Positions 32,919 to 40,042 of a stretch of DNA of 40,042 bases are shown here, piece after piece. This DNA is from CAZVUW01 sp964629825 (lineage in GTDB: Bacteria > Actinomycetota > Nitriliruptoria > Euzebyales > Egibacteraceae), in NCBI GenBank assembly GCA_964629825.1, contig CAZVUW010000019.1, positions 1 to 40,042 of the forward strand. The letters run 5' to 3'. Position numbers and translations under genes: made by a program. The notes beneath the pieces are model-generated. The model ran no database searches. It saw only the letters and a program-made list of their open reading frames with translations, and had not been told where the DNA came from. Numbering within the stretch: position 1 is the first letter of the stretch; the number at the start of each line of letters is the position of its first letter.

Positions 32919-33959
32919 TCAGATGTGGTCCAGATCCCCCCAGGCCATGGACCACGGGCGCGCGGCGAGCTCGGCGGCGTGGCCGGCGGGGTCGAAGACC
33001 ATCATGCGCAGGGGGCGGGGCTCGAGGCGGCGGGGCAGGCGCCGGAAGCCCGCGGCCGCGCAGAGCTGCGCCTCACGCGAGCCGGGCAGCGCCGCCATGG
33101 CGAGGCCGACAGCGCCCTGGGCTGCGGCGGCCTCGGACAGGGCAGCGGTCAGGCCGCGTGCGGCCATCTCGTCGACCGCCAGGTACTCGAGCACCAGGCC
33201 GAAGCGCGCACCGAAGCGATCCGCGACCGTGACGCACGCGGCGCCGCTGAGGCGGCCGCCGCGGCGGGTGACAGCGAACGCATACGGTCGCTCCGGCCGC
33301 TGCCGGTAGCGCCAGTCCCACCAGGCCGCGTTACGGATGATGCCGTTGCGGACGTGCGCGCCGGCGCGGTCCCACAGGTCGTCCAGCCCCTCGGGGGGAA
33401 GGCGCTCGATCTCACCGCGGTCGCCACGGCCGAGGCGGAAGGCCGAGGAGCGGACCGCAGCCGCGACCGCGGAGCCGAGGGCCCCCGGCAGGTGCAGCCG
33501 GCCTCCGAACCAGGCGTCGTCGAGCGGCCGGACGTAGGCGGCGACGCGGGAGATCAGCACGGCACCGACCTTCTCCGCCCCACGCGCCGAGCTGGGGTTG
33601 GGATGGGAGAGGACGGCGGCGAACCCCCGCGCCCCGGCCTCGGCGATCATGCGCGCGCCGACCCCGGCGAAGAGGCCGCGCCCGCGCTGGTCGGCATCGG
33701 TCGCCCCGTCCACGCCCTTGCCCCCGAGGCGCTCCCGCCCGTCGAGGCGCATCGGCACGGGGATCGCGGCCCAGTGCGACACCACCCTGCCGTCCACCTC
33801 TGCGACCACCGAGCAGGCGGGGCCAAAGGGGTTGTCCCAGTACTGCCAGCGCGTGAACTCCGGGCGCGTCTTCACGTTGTCCGGGAAGCTGCGCCGCAGG
33901 AGCGCGCGGATCTGCGCGTCGTCCTCGGGCCCGGCGACGCGCAGGACCGGTTCGCTCAC
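32919..33959 (-). CDS. GNAT-family N-acetyltransferase
   Basis: A 346-residue protein with a GNAT fold at the N-terminus: VSEPVLRVAGPEDDAQIRALL, WQYWDNPFGPA, VVAEVDGRVVSHWAAIP and KGVDGATDADQRGRGLFAGV, an acetyl-CoA loop (RGRGLFAG). A second, GNAT-like half follows (about 220-346). The GTG start at 33959 overlaps the stop of the upstream membrane protein as GTGA, so the two are co-translated. The substrate is unknown. The WQYWDNPFGPA and WWDWRYRQRPERPYAFA pieces resemble proteins in polysaccharide or lipid modification loci, but that is weak. It reads away from the rhs gene, with 120 bases between. Confidence 0.75.
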   Translation of the reverse strand: MSEPVLRVAGPEDDAQIRALLRRSFPDNVKTRPEFTRWQYWDNPFGPACSVVAEVDGRVVSHWAAIPVPMRLDGRERLGGKGVDGATDADQRGRGLFAGVGARMIAEAGARGFAAVLSHPNPSSARGAEKVGAVLISRVAAYVRPLDDAWFGGRLHLPGALGSAVAAAVRSSAFRLGRGDRGEIERLPPEGLDDLWDRAGAHVRNGIIRNAAWWDWRYRQRPERPYAFAVTRRGGRLSGAACVTVADRFGARFGLVLEYLAVDEMAARGLTAALSEAAAAQGAVGLAMAALPGSREAQLCAAAGFRRLPRRLEPRPLRMMVFDPAGHAAELAARPWSMAWGDLDHI

Positions 33960-34975
33960 GGGCGCTCCCCCGCCTCGGCCATGGCTGGTCGGCTCGGCTT
34001 CAGAGCCCGGGTGATGCCGAAGAAGATCAGCTCGGCGAGGACCTCGAGCAGTCGCGTTGCGGCCACGAGCACCAGCGCTCCCCCACCTCCGATCACCGGC
34101 GCGAGTATGAGGGCGGTCACGCCCTCGCGCGGACCGATGCCGCCGGGCGCGAACACCGCGATGCGACCGATGAGCTGACCCGCGGCCGAGGCGCCCACGG
34201 CGAGCGCGATGCCGTCGGCTGTGAGCTCCCCCCCGACCGCGGAGTACAGGGCTAGGAAGGCGATCAGCCGCAGCCCGCTGTTGAGGGCGAAGCGCGCCGT
34301 GAGATCGGCCGCGGCGCGCCGGGTGAGCGGCGCCTGCTGGGCGAGCCCGCTCAGCCGCCCGCGCGTCAACCTGCGCAGCGGCCCCAGGCTCAGCACGGCG
34401 GCGACTGCGCCGAGCAGCCGGCGCGGCGCCACGAGCCCCCACAGGAGCACCGCGACCGGCAGAACCCCGGCCCACGCCAGCCAGGTCAGATCGCCCGCAC
34501 CGGGGAGCCACCACGGTAGGGTGAGCAGCACCAGCGCCGCGGTGATGCTGGTCTGCCAGCCGATCTCCACCAGGGCTGAGACCGCGCCGGCGGTGGCCGT
34601 CATCCCGTACCTGCGCGCCATGACGGCGCGCCCGCCGACCTGCGCCGCTCCGACGGTGTAGCGCGCCAGCTGCGACACCGACCACACCCACGCGGCCGTA
34701 CGCAGGGACGGCGCCGGTCCGGTCACCGCGATCATGCGTCGCCAGGTGTCCGCCAGCACCCCGTTGGCGACGACGAACAGCCCCGCCGCCAGCGCGGACG
34801 GCGCCAGCCCCGGAAGCCCGCCCGCCTCTCCGACCGCCGAGAAGCGGTTGCGCAGAAGCGCGGCGGTGGCCGCGAGGATCGCCAGCGACGCCAGCCAGCC
34901 GAGCACCCGGGAGACGCGCAGCCGGGCGCTGCGACCAGCGCCGGCGGGATCCGAGGTCGACGAGGCGGACGCCAT
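33956..34975 (-). CDS. Lysylphosphatidylglycerol synthase/flippase-like transmembrane protein
   Basis: A 339-residue multi-pass membrane protein. It contains many hydrophobic helices, the motif RYTVGAAQVGGRAVMARRYG, and near the C-terminus FAPGGIGPREGVTALIL, which matches the PGGxGxREG pattern of the LPG-synthase TM (UPF0104-like) family. The family includes flippases and membrane halves of lipid-modifying enzymes. The start at 34975 is preferred over 34987 because GAGG is about 12 bases upstream, though spacing is long. The stop overlaps the GNAT gene start. The pair might modify a lipid or glycolipid, with the membrane protein as flippase and the GNAT protein as acyl or aminoacyl transferase; this is inference. 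Confidence 0.78.
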   Translation of the reverse strand: MASASSTSDPAGAGRSARLRVSRVLGWLASLAILAATAALLRNRFSAVGEAGGLPGLAPSALAAGLFVVANGVLADTWRRMIAVTGPAPSLRTAAWVWSVSQLARYTVGAAQVGGRAVMARRYGMTATAGAVSALVEIGWQTSITAALVLLTLPWWLPGAGDLTWLAWAGVLPVAVLLWGLVAPRRLLGAVAAVLSLGPLRRLTRGRLSGLAQQAPLTRRAAADLTARFALNSGLRLIAFLALYSAVGGELTADGIALAVGASAAGQLIGRIAVFAPGGIGPREGVTALILAPVIGGGGALVLVAATRLLEVLAELIFFGITRALKPSRPAMAEAGERP

Positions 34976-35034
34976 GGCGGCGCCCATCCTCGCACGTGCT
35001 GCTGCGCGACCCTCGGGTGGACGCGCCGTTCGGC

Positions 35035-35400
35035 CTAGGAGGCGGACCGCTCGGCGATGGTGCGGCGGACCTCGTCCATGTCCAGGGCGCGCGCCTGGGA
35101 GATCAGATCCTCCAACGCGGTCTCGGGCAGAACGCCGGCCTGGGAGAAGAGCAGCACGCCCTCCCGGAAGATCGCCAGGGTCGGGATGGACATGATCCCG
35201 AACCGCGCCGCCAGGTCTTGCTCGGCCTCCGTGTCCACCTTGGAGAAGACGATGTCGGGGTGACGCTCGGCCACGCTCTCGTAGATCGGAGCGAACATGT
35301 GGCAGGGCCCGCACCAGTCCGCCCAGAAGTCGATCAGGACGATGTCGTTGTCGCTCACGGTCTGCTCGAAGTCCGTGGCGGTCATGTTGACGGTTGCCAT
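35035..35400 (-). CDS. trxA: Thioredoxin
   Basis: A 121-residue thioredoxin with DFWADWCGPCHMFAP; Cys30 and Cys33 form the redox pair. It has the cis-Pro site MSIPTLAIF. There is no signal peptide, so it should act in the cytoplasm as a protein disulfide reductant. The ATG at 35400 was chosen because AGAGAGG is upstream and the thioredoxin fold begins at once; an open frame runs 51 codons further upstream. HMFAPIYE is unusual after the active site, since many thioredoxins have KMIAP. It is divergent from the BsaP-like gene. Confidence 0.93.
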   Translation of the reverse strand: MATVNMTATDFEQTVSDNDIVLIDFWADWCGPCHMFAPIYESVAERHPDIVFSKVDTEAEQDLAARFGIMSIPTLAIFREGVLLFSQAGVLPETALEDLISQARALDMDEVRRTIAERSAS

Positions 35401-35503
35401 GAGGGGTGCCTCTCTTGAAGGAGCGTGTGCATCTACCCCTTGGGGGTATCGCCTTGGGCGGTACAACCGCGTCTGTGTCTCCGGCATTCCCAGCGTGGAG
35501 GCG

Positions 35504-35509
35504 TAGGAT
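35504..35509 (+). promoter_or_regulatory. Leaderless -10 element for the BsaP-like gene
   Basis: TAGGAT is followed by six bases and the GTG start at 35516, so the transcript would start at or next to the start codon. No Shine-Dalgarno site is present. A -35 near 35481-35487 is not convincing. Confidence 0.45.
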
Positions 35510-35515
35510 TCGTCC

Positions 35516-35728
35516 GTGATCGAGCACTGCGGCGGCTGCGGCGAACCCCTCACCCAGCCCCACCCCGACTGCGAGCGGCGCCTGGTCTACGACCCGCCGC
35601 GCTTCTGCTCCACCTGCGGCTTCCGGCTGGATGTGCAGATCTTCCCGGACGGGGTGCGGTCGTCCTGCCGTCGCTGCGCCCGGGCGGCGCCTGGCGCGCC
35701 CGCGAGCACCCAGGACTCGACGGCCTAG
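35516..35728 (+). CDS. Small Cys-rich protein resembling biotin synthase auxiliary protein BsaP
   Basis: A 70-residue protein with a Cys-rich core: CGGC (Cys5, Cys8), PHPDC (Cys19), and YDPPRFCSTCGFRLDVQIFP with Cys31 and Cys34, then Cys51 and Cys54. From memory, actinobacterial BsaP proteins show a similar ending, with PPRYC, a second Cys pair, a VVQV stretch, then P-x-G and late cysteines. They are reported to bind an iron-sulfur cluster and to be needed by BioB. The match is good but based on recall. A generic zinc ribbon is the alternative. It is about 13 kb from bioB, whereas in some actinobacteria the two are adjacent. The stop TAG shares the bases CTAG with the stop of the caspase gene on the other strand. 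Confidence 0.6.
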   Translation: MIEHCGGCGEPLTQPHPDCERRLVYDPPRFCSTCGFRLDVQIFPDGVRSSCRRCARAAPGAPASTQDSTA

Positions 35729-37449
35729 GGGGTGCGTCGCAGCAGGAGGGCGCCCGGCACGAGCAGCAGAAGCCCGCACAGCAGCACCGGCCACGGCAGG
35801 TACTCGGCCGTCCAGCCGACCCGCGTCGCGATCAGGACCACCATCGCCCAGCAGCCCGCCAGGGCGATCAGGGCGCCACCCGCGAACCGCCGCGGTGCCG
35901 TGCACGCGACCGCCCCCGCCAGGATGCCGACCAGGATGTAGGTCTCGACCTGGGGGCCCTGCAGCTCGGCCGTCAACGCGTCCACCACCGCTGTGACCGC
36001 GAAGGTCCCCGCCGCCAGCGCTGCGACCGGCAGGCGACGGCCGATGCCCTCCCAGGCCACGACGCCGCGTTTGAAGGACCATGCGCAAACTCCGAGGCAG
36101 ACCGACAGCGCCGGCAGCAGCGGCAAGGTCGGTGGCAGGTCCCACGGCGTGCGGGAGCTCGCGTAGAGCACGGCCACGAGGACGACCGCCAGACCTGTGA
36201 GCAGCGCGGTCCCGTCGATCTGCGTGCCGCTGGTCCGTCCGATCAGCGCCGTGCCGACGCCGACGCACAGAACCGCGGTCAGCACCAGGATCGCGAACTG
36301 GCTGAGCTCTCCCTCTGCGGCACCGCGCACCTGGAGCAGCCCGTAGACCGCGGCCACGGTGGCGAGCAGGGCGAGCCACGGCAGGAGCGCAGCGCCTCTC
36401 CCCGCAGGCGGCCCGGCGGGCGGGGACGCCACCTTCTCCGGCTTGACGCGCGCCGAGGCCGGTGCGTCCACCACCTCGGCGCCGGACGCACCTCGGGCCT
36501 CGGTCGCGGCGGCACGCACCTCGGCGTCCTCATCCTCGGCTAGCGCCGCGAGCGCCGCCGCCGCGGCAGCGGCGAGGCCCGGGTCTTCGCCGCTGAGCAG
36601 CTGCCCGAGCTCCACGGCCGCCGCACGCCGGATGAACGGCCGTCGGTCATACAGCGCGACCTCGAGGCCATGCGGCAGCGGGACCGGCTCGGCCGGACGC
36701 GGCCGCGGGTTGCGGGCGACGACCAGCTCGCCCTGCTCGCCGAAGACGTGCTTGGTCGGCGTCTGCTGCGCTCCGCTGGCCCGCACGCGGTCGTACAGGT
36801 AGTCGTAGAGGTCGCTGACCGAGACCAGCCCGTCGCCGTCCCGATCGGCGTCACCGCTGGACAGGCCGTTCACGAGCGCGCTCGTGAACACCGACGGCTT
36901 CGGCTCGTCGACGGCGAGGTCGTCACCCTCCCAGGCGTACTCCATCGCGTCGGAGGCCGTGATCACCGCGCGCCCCCGGCCGCCGAGCTGCTCGGCGACG
37001 GGCACCTCGGTGGCCGCCCGCGGCGCAAGGCCGCGCGCGAAGGCGCCGCTGTAGCAGCAGTCGAGCAGCAGCACCGCCCGGCGACAGCGGCTGCGATCGA
37101 GCTGCTCGTTCACCCAGGCCGAGGACAGGCCCGTGGACCCAAGCCGAGCCGTGCGGGTGGTCGTGGTCGCGAAGTGCAGCCGCCCGGACACGTCCTTCAC
37201 GCCGTGGCAGGAGAAGTACAGGAGCAGCAGGTCGTCCGGGTGGCGGTCGACGAAGAAGCCCTCCAGCTCCTCCAGCACCTCGTGGTGGGCGCGGTTCAGC
37301 AGGCGACGCACCTCGAACCCACCGATCTGCGGGTCGGCCAGCACCCCCTCGAGCGCCTCCAAGTCGTGCGCCGGCGCCCTCAGACTCGCGAGCTTGGGGT
37401 CGTCATAGCGGTCCGCTCCGACCAGGAGGGCCGCGCGGGACCCGCTCAC
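35725..37449 (-). CDS. EACC1-associated caspase-like protease with EF-hand-like loop, HEAT-like region and eight membrane helices
   Basis: A 574-residue protein. The caspase-like C14 peptidase domain (1-245) has the catalytic His82 in YFSCHGVKD and Cys132 in LLLDCCYSG. Residues 202-213 (DRDGDGLVSVSD) form a canonical EF-hand-type calcium loop. A helical, HEAT-like region (about 268-320, PFIRRAAAVELGQLL and EVRAAA) follows. Then comes a Pro/Ala linker and about eight transmembrane helices from residue 352 to the end. It looks intact. The GTG start overlaps the stop of the EACC1 gene as GTGA, so the two are coupled. In such conflict systems the caspase is activated on sensing stress or infection and cleaves target proteins. 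The membrane domain may be an anchor or a pore. Trigger and targets are unknown. Confidence 0.85.
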   Translation of the reverse strand: MSGSRAALLVGADRYDDPKLASLRAPAHDLEALEGVLADPQIGGFEVRRLLNRAHHEVLEELEGFFVDRHPDDLLLLYFSCHGVKDVSGRLHFATTTTRTARLGSTGLSSAWVNEQLDRSRCRRAVLLLDCCYSGAFARGLAPRAATEVPVAEQLGGRGRAVITASDAMEYAWEGDDLAVDEPKPSVFTSALVNGLSSGDADRDGDGLVSVSDLYDYLYDRVRASGAQQTPTKHVFGEQGELVVARNPRPRPAEPVPLPHGLEVALYDRRPFIRRAAAVELGQLLSGEDPGLAAAAAAALAALAEDEDAEVRAAATEARGASGAEVVDAPASARVKPEKVASPPAGPPAGRGAALLPWLALLATVAAVYGLLQVRGAAEGELSQFAILVLTAVLCVGVGTALIGRTSGTQIDGTALLTGLAVVLVAVLYASSRTPWDLPPTLPLLPALSVCLGVCAWSFKRGVVAWEGIGRRLPVAALAAGTFAVTAVVDALTAELQGPQVETYILVGILAGAVACTAPRRFAGGALIALAGCWAMVVLIATRVGWTAEYLPWPVLLCGLLLLVPGALLLRRTP

Positions 37450-37868
37450 GGCTCGTTCGCCGCCTCTGCGCCGTCGGGCGTTCCAGCCATGTCGTGGCGC
37501 GCCAGCCAGGCCTCGATCAGGCGCTCCTGCTGCTGCGAGGAGATCCCGCTCAGCTCGAGCACGTCGCCGTCGGCGGACAGCTTGACGCTGCGGCCGCCGG
37601 CCCGCGCCAACCACGCCCGGACCCCCTCCACGACCATCGGCAGGGCGCCGGAGCCCCCGAGCAGCGCCACCAGGAGAACCCCGGCGGCGGCCGACTCGCC
37701 CGCGCGGGTGCCCGGTGGTGGCGGCGGCGCCGGTGCGGGGTCGACCGCGGACACGGGCAGCTCAAGCAGCTCGTCCCGCAGGGCGTTGGTGAGCCGCTCG
37801 AGCTCCTCGGTGTCGTCGGCCGGCAGGGCGTGCAGATCCACCCTCAGGGTCGAGGCCGGCCGAGCCAT
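37446..37868 (-). CDS. Effector-associated constant component EACC1 protein
   Basis: A 140-residue protein starting MARPASTLRVDLH, with a helix (TEELERLTNALRDEL), a Pro-rich linker, then VLLVALLGGSGALPMVVEGVRAWLARAGG and SVKLSADGDVLELSGIS, ending in a helix. This matches my recollection of EACC1, a small protein found next to caspases and other effectors in actinobacterial conflict systems and thought to link them to sensing or assembly. The ATG at 37868 was chosen because GGAGGAGAAGG lies just upstream; a GTG eight codons earlier is possible. Its stop overlaps the caspase start. The membrane-like stretch is short and may be a buried helix instead. Function in this pair is inferred by association. 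Confidence 0.78.
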   Translation of the reverse strand: MARPASTLRVDLHALPADDTEELERLTNALRDELLELPVSAVDPAPAPPPPPGTRAGESAAAGVLLVALLGGSGALPMVVEGVRAWLARAGGRSVKLSADGDVLELSGISSQQQERLIEAWLARHDMAGTPDGAEAANEP

Positions 37869-37903
37869 CGCCTTCTCCTCCCGCACAGGCACCCGGGGAG
37901 CGT

Positions 37904-37932
37904 AAGCAACGCCCCGCTGGCGCCCGTGTCAA
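37904..37932 (-). promoter_or_regulatory. Candidate sigma70-type promoter of the EACC1-caspase operon
   Basis: On the minus strand TTGACA (37932-37927) is a perfect -35 hexamer. It is followed after 17 bases by TTGCTT (37909-37904), a weak -10. The ATG at 37868 lies 35 bases further on, with GGAGGAG between. Confidence 0.45.
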
Positions 37933-38001
37933 GAGCGGCGAGCGCGCCGGCCCTCACCAATGCCACCCCCAAAGCCACTCCCCCACCAGGTCCTCAAGCC
38001 C

Positions 38002-38047
38002 ACGGTTGGATACTTGGCCCGAGATCTCGGGCCAAATGTCCAACCGT
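38002..38047. repeat. 46-bp near-perfect palindrome between the mutase and EACC1 genes
   Basis: Arms around the centre GAGATCTC run ACGGTTGG...CTTGGCCCGAGA and TCTCGGGCCAA...CCAACCGT, with two mismatches. It sits after the mutase stop (38099) and upstream of the EACC1 promoter. It may terminate the mutase operon. The TTGG/CCAA core recalls the 38-bp elements, but the sequence differs. Confidence 0.75.
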
Positions 38048-38098
38048 CGGGGTGCAAGCCCTGAGGCAGGCGCGCGGCGGGAGAGACCGATCCCGGCG

Positions 38099-39682
38099 CT
38101 AGAGGGCGTCGGCGGGGCGGTAGGTGCCGAACACCTTCCGCAGCGCGTCGCAGACCTCCCCCACCGTGGCCATGCGGCGCAGAGCCTCGCGCATCACCGG
38201 CAGCAGGTTGTCGCCCGACTCGGCGGCAGCGGTCACGTCGGCCAAAGCCGCCTCGACCGCCGCGGCGTCGCGCTCGGCCTTCACTTGACGGAGCCGCTCC
38301 ACCTGCCCCTGGGCGACGGCGTCGTCCACGCGCAGGAGCTCGGGCTGGATGTCCTCTTCGATGCGGAACCGGTTGACGCCCACGACGATCTGCTCGCCGC
38401 GCTCGATGGCGGTGGCGAGGTCGTAGGCGCTGCGCTCGATCTCGGACTTCTGGTAGCCGTTCTCGATGGCGCGGACGGCGCCGCCGAGCTCCTCGATGCG
38501 GTCCAGGTGCTCTTCCGCGTGGCGCTCGATCTCGTCGGTCAGGGACTCGATGAACCAGCTCCCGCCTAGGGGGTCGGCGGTCAGGGGCACATCGGTCTCG
38601 TGGGCGATGACCTGCTGGGTCCGCAGCGCCAGGCGCGCCGCCTTCTCGCTGGGCAGCGCAAGGGCCTCATCGAAGGCGTTGGCGTGCAGCGACTGGGTCC
38701 CGCCCAGGGTGGCGGCCAGCGACTGGATGGTGACCCGGGCCAGGTTGACCTCGGCCTGCTGGGCGGTCAGCTGCACCCCGGCGGTCTGGGTGTGGAAGCG
38801 CAGCATCTGCGAGCGGGGGTCGGTGGCCCCGAAGCGCTCGCGCATGATCCGCGCCCACATCCGCCGCGCAGCGCGGAACTTGGCGACCTCCTCGAGCAGG
38901 CTCGAGCGCGCGACGAAGAAGAACGACAGGCGCGGTGCGAACTGGTCGACGTCCAGCCCCGCATCGACCGCGGCCTGCACGTAGGCGATCGCGTTCGCCA
39001 GCGTGAAGGCGATCTCCTGGACCGCGGTCGCCCCCGCCTCGGCCATGTGGTAGCCGGAGATCGAGATCGTGTTGAAGCTCGGCAGCTCGGCGGCGCAGTA
39101 GGCGAAGGTGTCGGTGATGATCCGCAGGCTGGGCTCGGGCGGGAAGATGTAGGTCCCGCGGGCGATGTACTCCTTCAGGACGTCGTTCTGGATCGTGCCG
39201 CGCAGCTTGGCGGGCTCGACGCCCTGCTCCTCGCCGACGAGCTGGTAGAGCAGCAGCAGGATGGCGGCCGGCGCGTTGATGGTCATCGACACCGACACCT
39301 CATCGAGCGGGATGCCGTCGAACAGCTGGCGCATGTCTGCCAGCGAGTCGATGGCCACGCCCACCTTGCCGACCTCGCCCGCCGCCATCGGGTGGTCGGA
39401 GTCGTAGCCCATCTGGGTCGGCAGGTCGAAGGCGACCGACAGCCCCGTCTGGCCGTGCTCGAGCAGGTAGCGGTAGCGGGCGTTGGACTCGGCCGCGGTG
39501 GCGAAGCCGGCGTACTGGCGCATCGTCCAGTGCCGCCCGCGATACATGGTCCCGTACACGCCGCGGGTGTACGGGAACGCGCCGGCGTCGCCGAGGTCGC
39601 GGTCGTAGTCGAGGCCCGCGACGTCCTCTGGTCGGTACAGCCCCTTCGCGGGGATGCCGGAGGCCGTGCGGTGCTCGTCCAT
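38099..39682 (-). CDS. Acyl-CoA mutase large subunit, methylmalonyl-CoA mutase type (no B12-binding domain)
   Basis: A 527-residue TIM-barrel subunit of an adenosylcobalamin-dependent acyl-CoA mutase. It shows FPYTRGVYGTMYRGRHWTMR, the substrate segment, then GLSVAFDLPTQMGYDSD, VSVSMTINAPAAILL, RGTIQNDVLKEYIARGTYIF, ISISGYHMAEAGATAVQE and GTQSLHANAFDEALALP. The C-terminal cobalamin-binding domain of the one-chain enzyme is absent, so a separate small B12 subunit is required and is not in the window. This two-subunit form occurs in many actinobacteria and archaea for methylmalonyl-, ethylmalonyl- or 2-hydroxyisobutyryl-CoA mutases; the exact substrate is not settled. The ATG at 39682 lies five bases after the sdhB stop. 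A methylmalonyl role fits the nearby propionyl-type carboxylase. Confidence 0.88.
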   Translation of the reverse strand: MDEHRTASGIPAKGLYRPEDVAGLDYDRDLGDAGAFPYTRGVYGTMYRGRHWTMRQYAGFATAAESNARYRYLLEHGQTGLSVAFDLPTQMGYDSDHPMAAGEVGKVGVAIDSLADMRQLFDGIPLDEVSVSMTINAPAAILLLLYQLVGEEQGVEPAKLRGTIQNDVLKEYIARGTYIFPPEPSLRIITDTFAYCAAELPSFNTISISGYHMAEAGATAVQEIAFTLANAIAYVQAAVDAGLDVDQFAPRLSFFFVARSSLLEEVAKFRAARRMWARIMRERFGATDPRSQMLRFHTQTAGVQLTAQQAEVNLARVTIQSLAATLGGTQSLHANAFDEALALPSEKAARLALRTQQVIAHETDVPLTADPLGGSWFIESLTDEIERHAEEHLDRIEELGGAVRAIENGYQKSEIERSAYDLATAIERGEQIVVGVNRFRIEEDIQPELLRVDDAVAQGQVERLRQVKAERDAAAVEAALADVTAAAESGDNLLPVMREALRRMATVGEVCDALRKVFGTYRPADAL

Positions 39683-39687
39683 GGCGT

Positions 39688-40042
39688 CTAGCGGCGCGAG
39701 CGGAACTTGGCCCGCCGGTAGTCGGCGTTCATCATCGCGATGAAGTCGATGGAGATCTCCTTCGGGCAGGCCGCCTCGCACTCGCCCATGTTGGTGCAGG
39801 ACCCGAAGAAGGACTCCATGGTCTCGACCATCGCCTCTGCGCGGGAGTAGCGCTCCGGCTGGCCCTGCGGCAGGAGGTTGAGGTGCGCCATCTTGGCCGA
39901 GGTGAACAGCTGCGCGGCCCCGTTCGGGCAGGCGGCCACGCAGGCGCCGCAGCCGATGCAGGCCGCCGCGTCCATCGACAGGTCGGCGTCCTCCTTGGGC
40001 ACCGGGATGAGGTTGGCGTCCGGAGCGCTGCCGGTCGGCACC
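39688..40042 (-). CDS. sdhB: Succinate dehydrogenase/fumarate reductase iron-sulfur subunit, C-terminal part (runs off the right edge)
   Basis: The last 118 codons of an SdhB/FrdB-type protein. CIGCGACVAACPNGA holds a C-x2-C-x2-C-x3-C-P ferredoxin-type cluster, and CTNMGECEAACPKEI gives a second set (Cys, then C-x3-C-P). Together they supply the [4Fe-4S] and [3Fe-4S] ligands of the family. It continues ISIDFIAMMNADYRRAKFRSR. The N-terminal 2Fe-2S domain lies outside the window, and the start at the edge is not a real one. The subunit carries electrons from succinate oxidation to quinone at the membrane. The mutase follows after five bases, likely on the same transcript. Confidence 0.85.
   Translation of the reverse strand, partial: VPTGSAPDANLIPVPKEDADLSMDAAACIGCGACVAACPNGAAQLFTSAKMAHLNLLPQGQPERYSRAEAMVETMESFFGSCTNMGECEAACPKEISIDFIAMMNADYRRAKFRSRR

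Overview
The window is very GC-rich and densely coded, with many GTG starts and many ATGA/GTGA stop-start overlaps. The gene content points to an actinobacterium (Actinomycetota): LytR-CpsA-Psr (LCP) proteins, a fused biotin carboxylase/BCCP with separate AccD and a tiny epsilon subunit, an LpdA-type flavoprotein, a candidate BsaP, cell-wall-binding CWB2 repeats and an EACC1-caspase pair. I cannot assign a class from the sequence alone; the large vWA/CWB2 surface protein would suit a deep-branching group such as Nitriliruptoria, but that is a guess.

Layout. 1-561 (minus): the start of a methylcrotonyl-CoA-carboxylase-type beta subunit, translationally coupled to a 48-residue zinc-ribbon protein. 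708-4815 (plus): a tandemly duplicated lipoprotein + LCP pair, then a GerMN/Gmad2 lipoprotein. 4832-6088: an AAA ATPase preceded by two 12-bp operator-like repeats. 6144-9911 (minus): a 1255-residue secreted vWA-metzincin-CWB2 protein. 10103-16214: birA, a membrane protein, accD/pccB, accE, a cupredoxin lipoprotein and the biotin carboxylase/BCCP alpha subunit. 16296-17723 (minus): LpdA. 17778-22071 (plus): bioA-bioF-bioD-bioB. 22136-22564: a VOC protein. 22583-32798 (minus): a 3154-residue Rhs/YD-repeat surface toxin followed by an overlapping candidate immunity gene. 32919-34975 (minus): a GNAT protein and a flippase-like membrane protein. 35035-35728: thioredoxin and a divergent BsaP-like protein. 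35725-37868 (minus): the EACC1-caspase pair. 38099-40042 (minus): a methylmalonyl-CoA-mutase-type large subunit and the end of an SdhB-like protein.

How the genes fit together. Biotin is made (bioAFDB, candidate bsaP), attached (birA) and used (BCCP alpha subunit with accD/accE, and the MCC-type beta subunit). The carboxylase, mutase and succinate dehydrogenase fit a propionyl-CoA to succinyl-CoA to fumarate route. The rest is envelope and conflict biology: LCP/lipoprotein modules, two very large vWA-bearing secreted proteins, an Rhs toxin-immunity pair, and a caspase module resembling actinobacterial programmed-death or anti-phage systems.

Most notable signals: (i) a 38-bp palindrome that is inserted in frame in birA and is also present, as a perfect palindrome, just after the BCCP gene; (ii) the EACC1-caspase pair, whose caspase has an EF-hand-like loop and eight membrane helices; (iii) the Rhs protein with an HNH-like C-terminus and a membrane-anchored partner; (iv) the duplicated lipoprotein-LCP module; (v) short leaderless-type promoters. 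No tRNA, rRNA, CRISPR array or insertion sequence was seen. No gene-free stretch exceeds about 300 bases.
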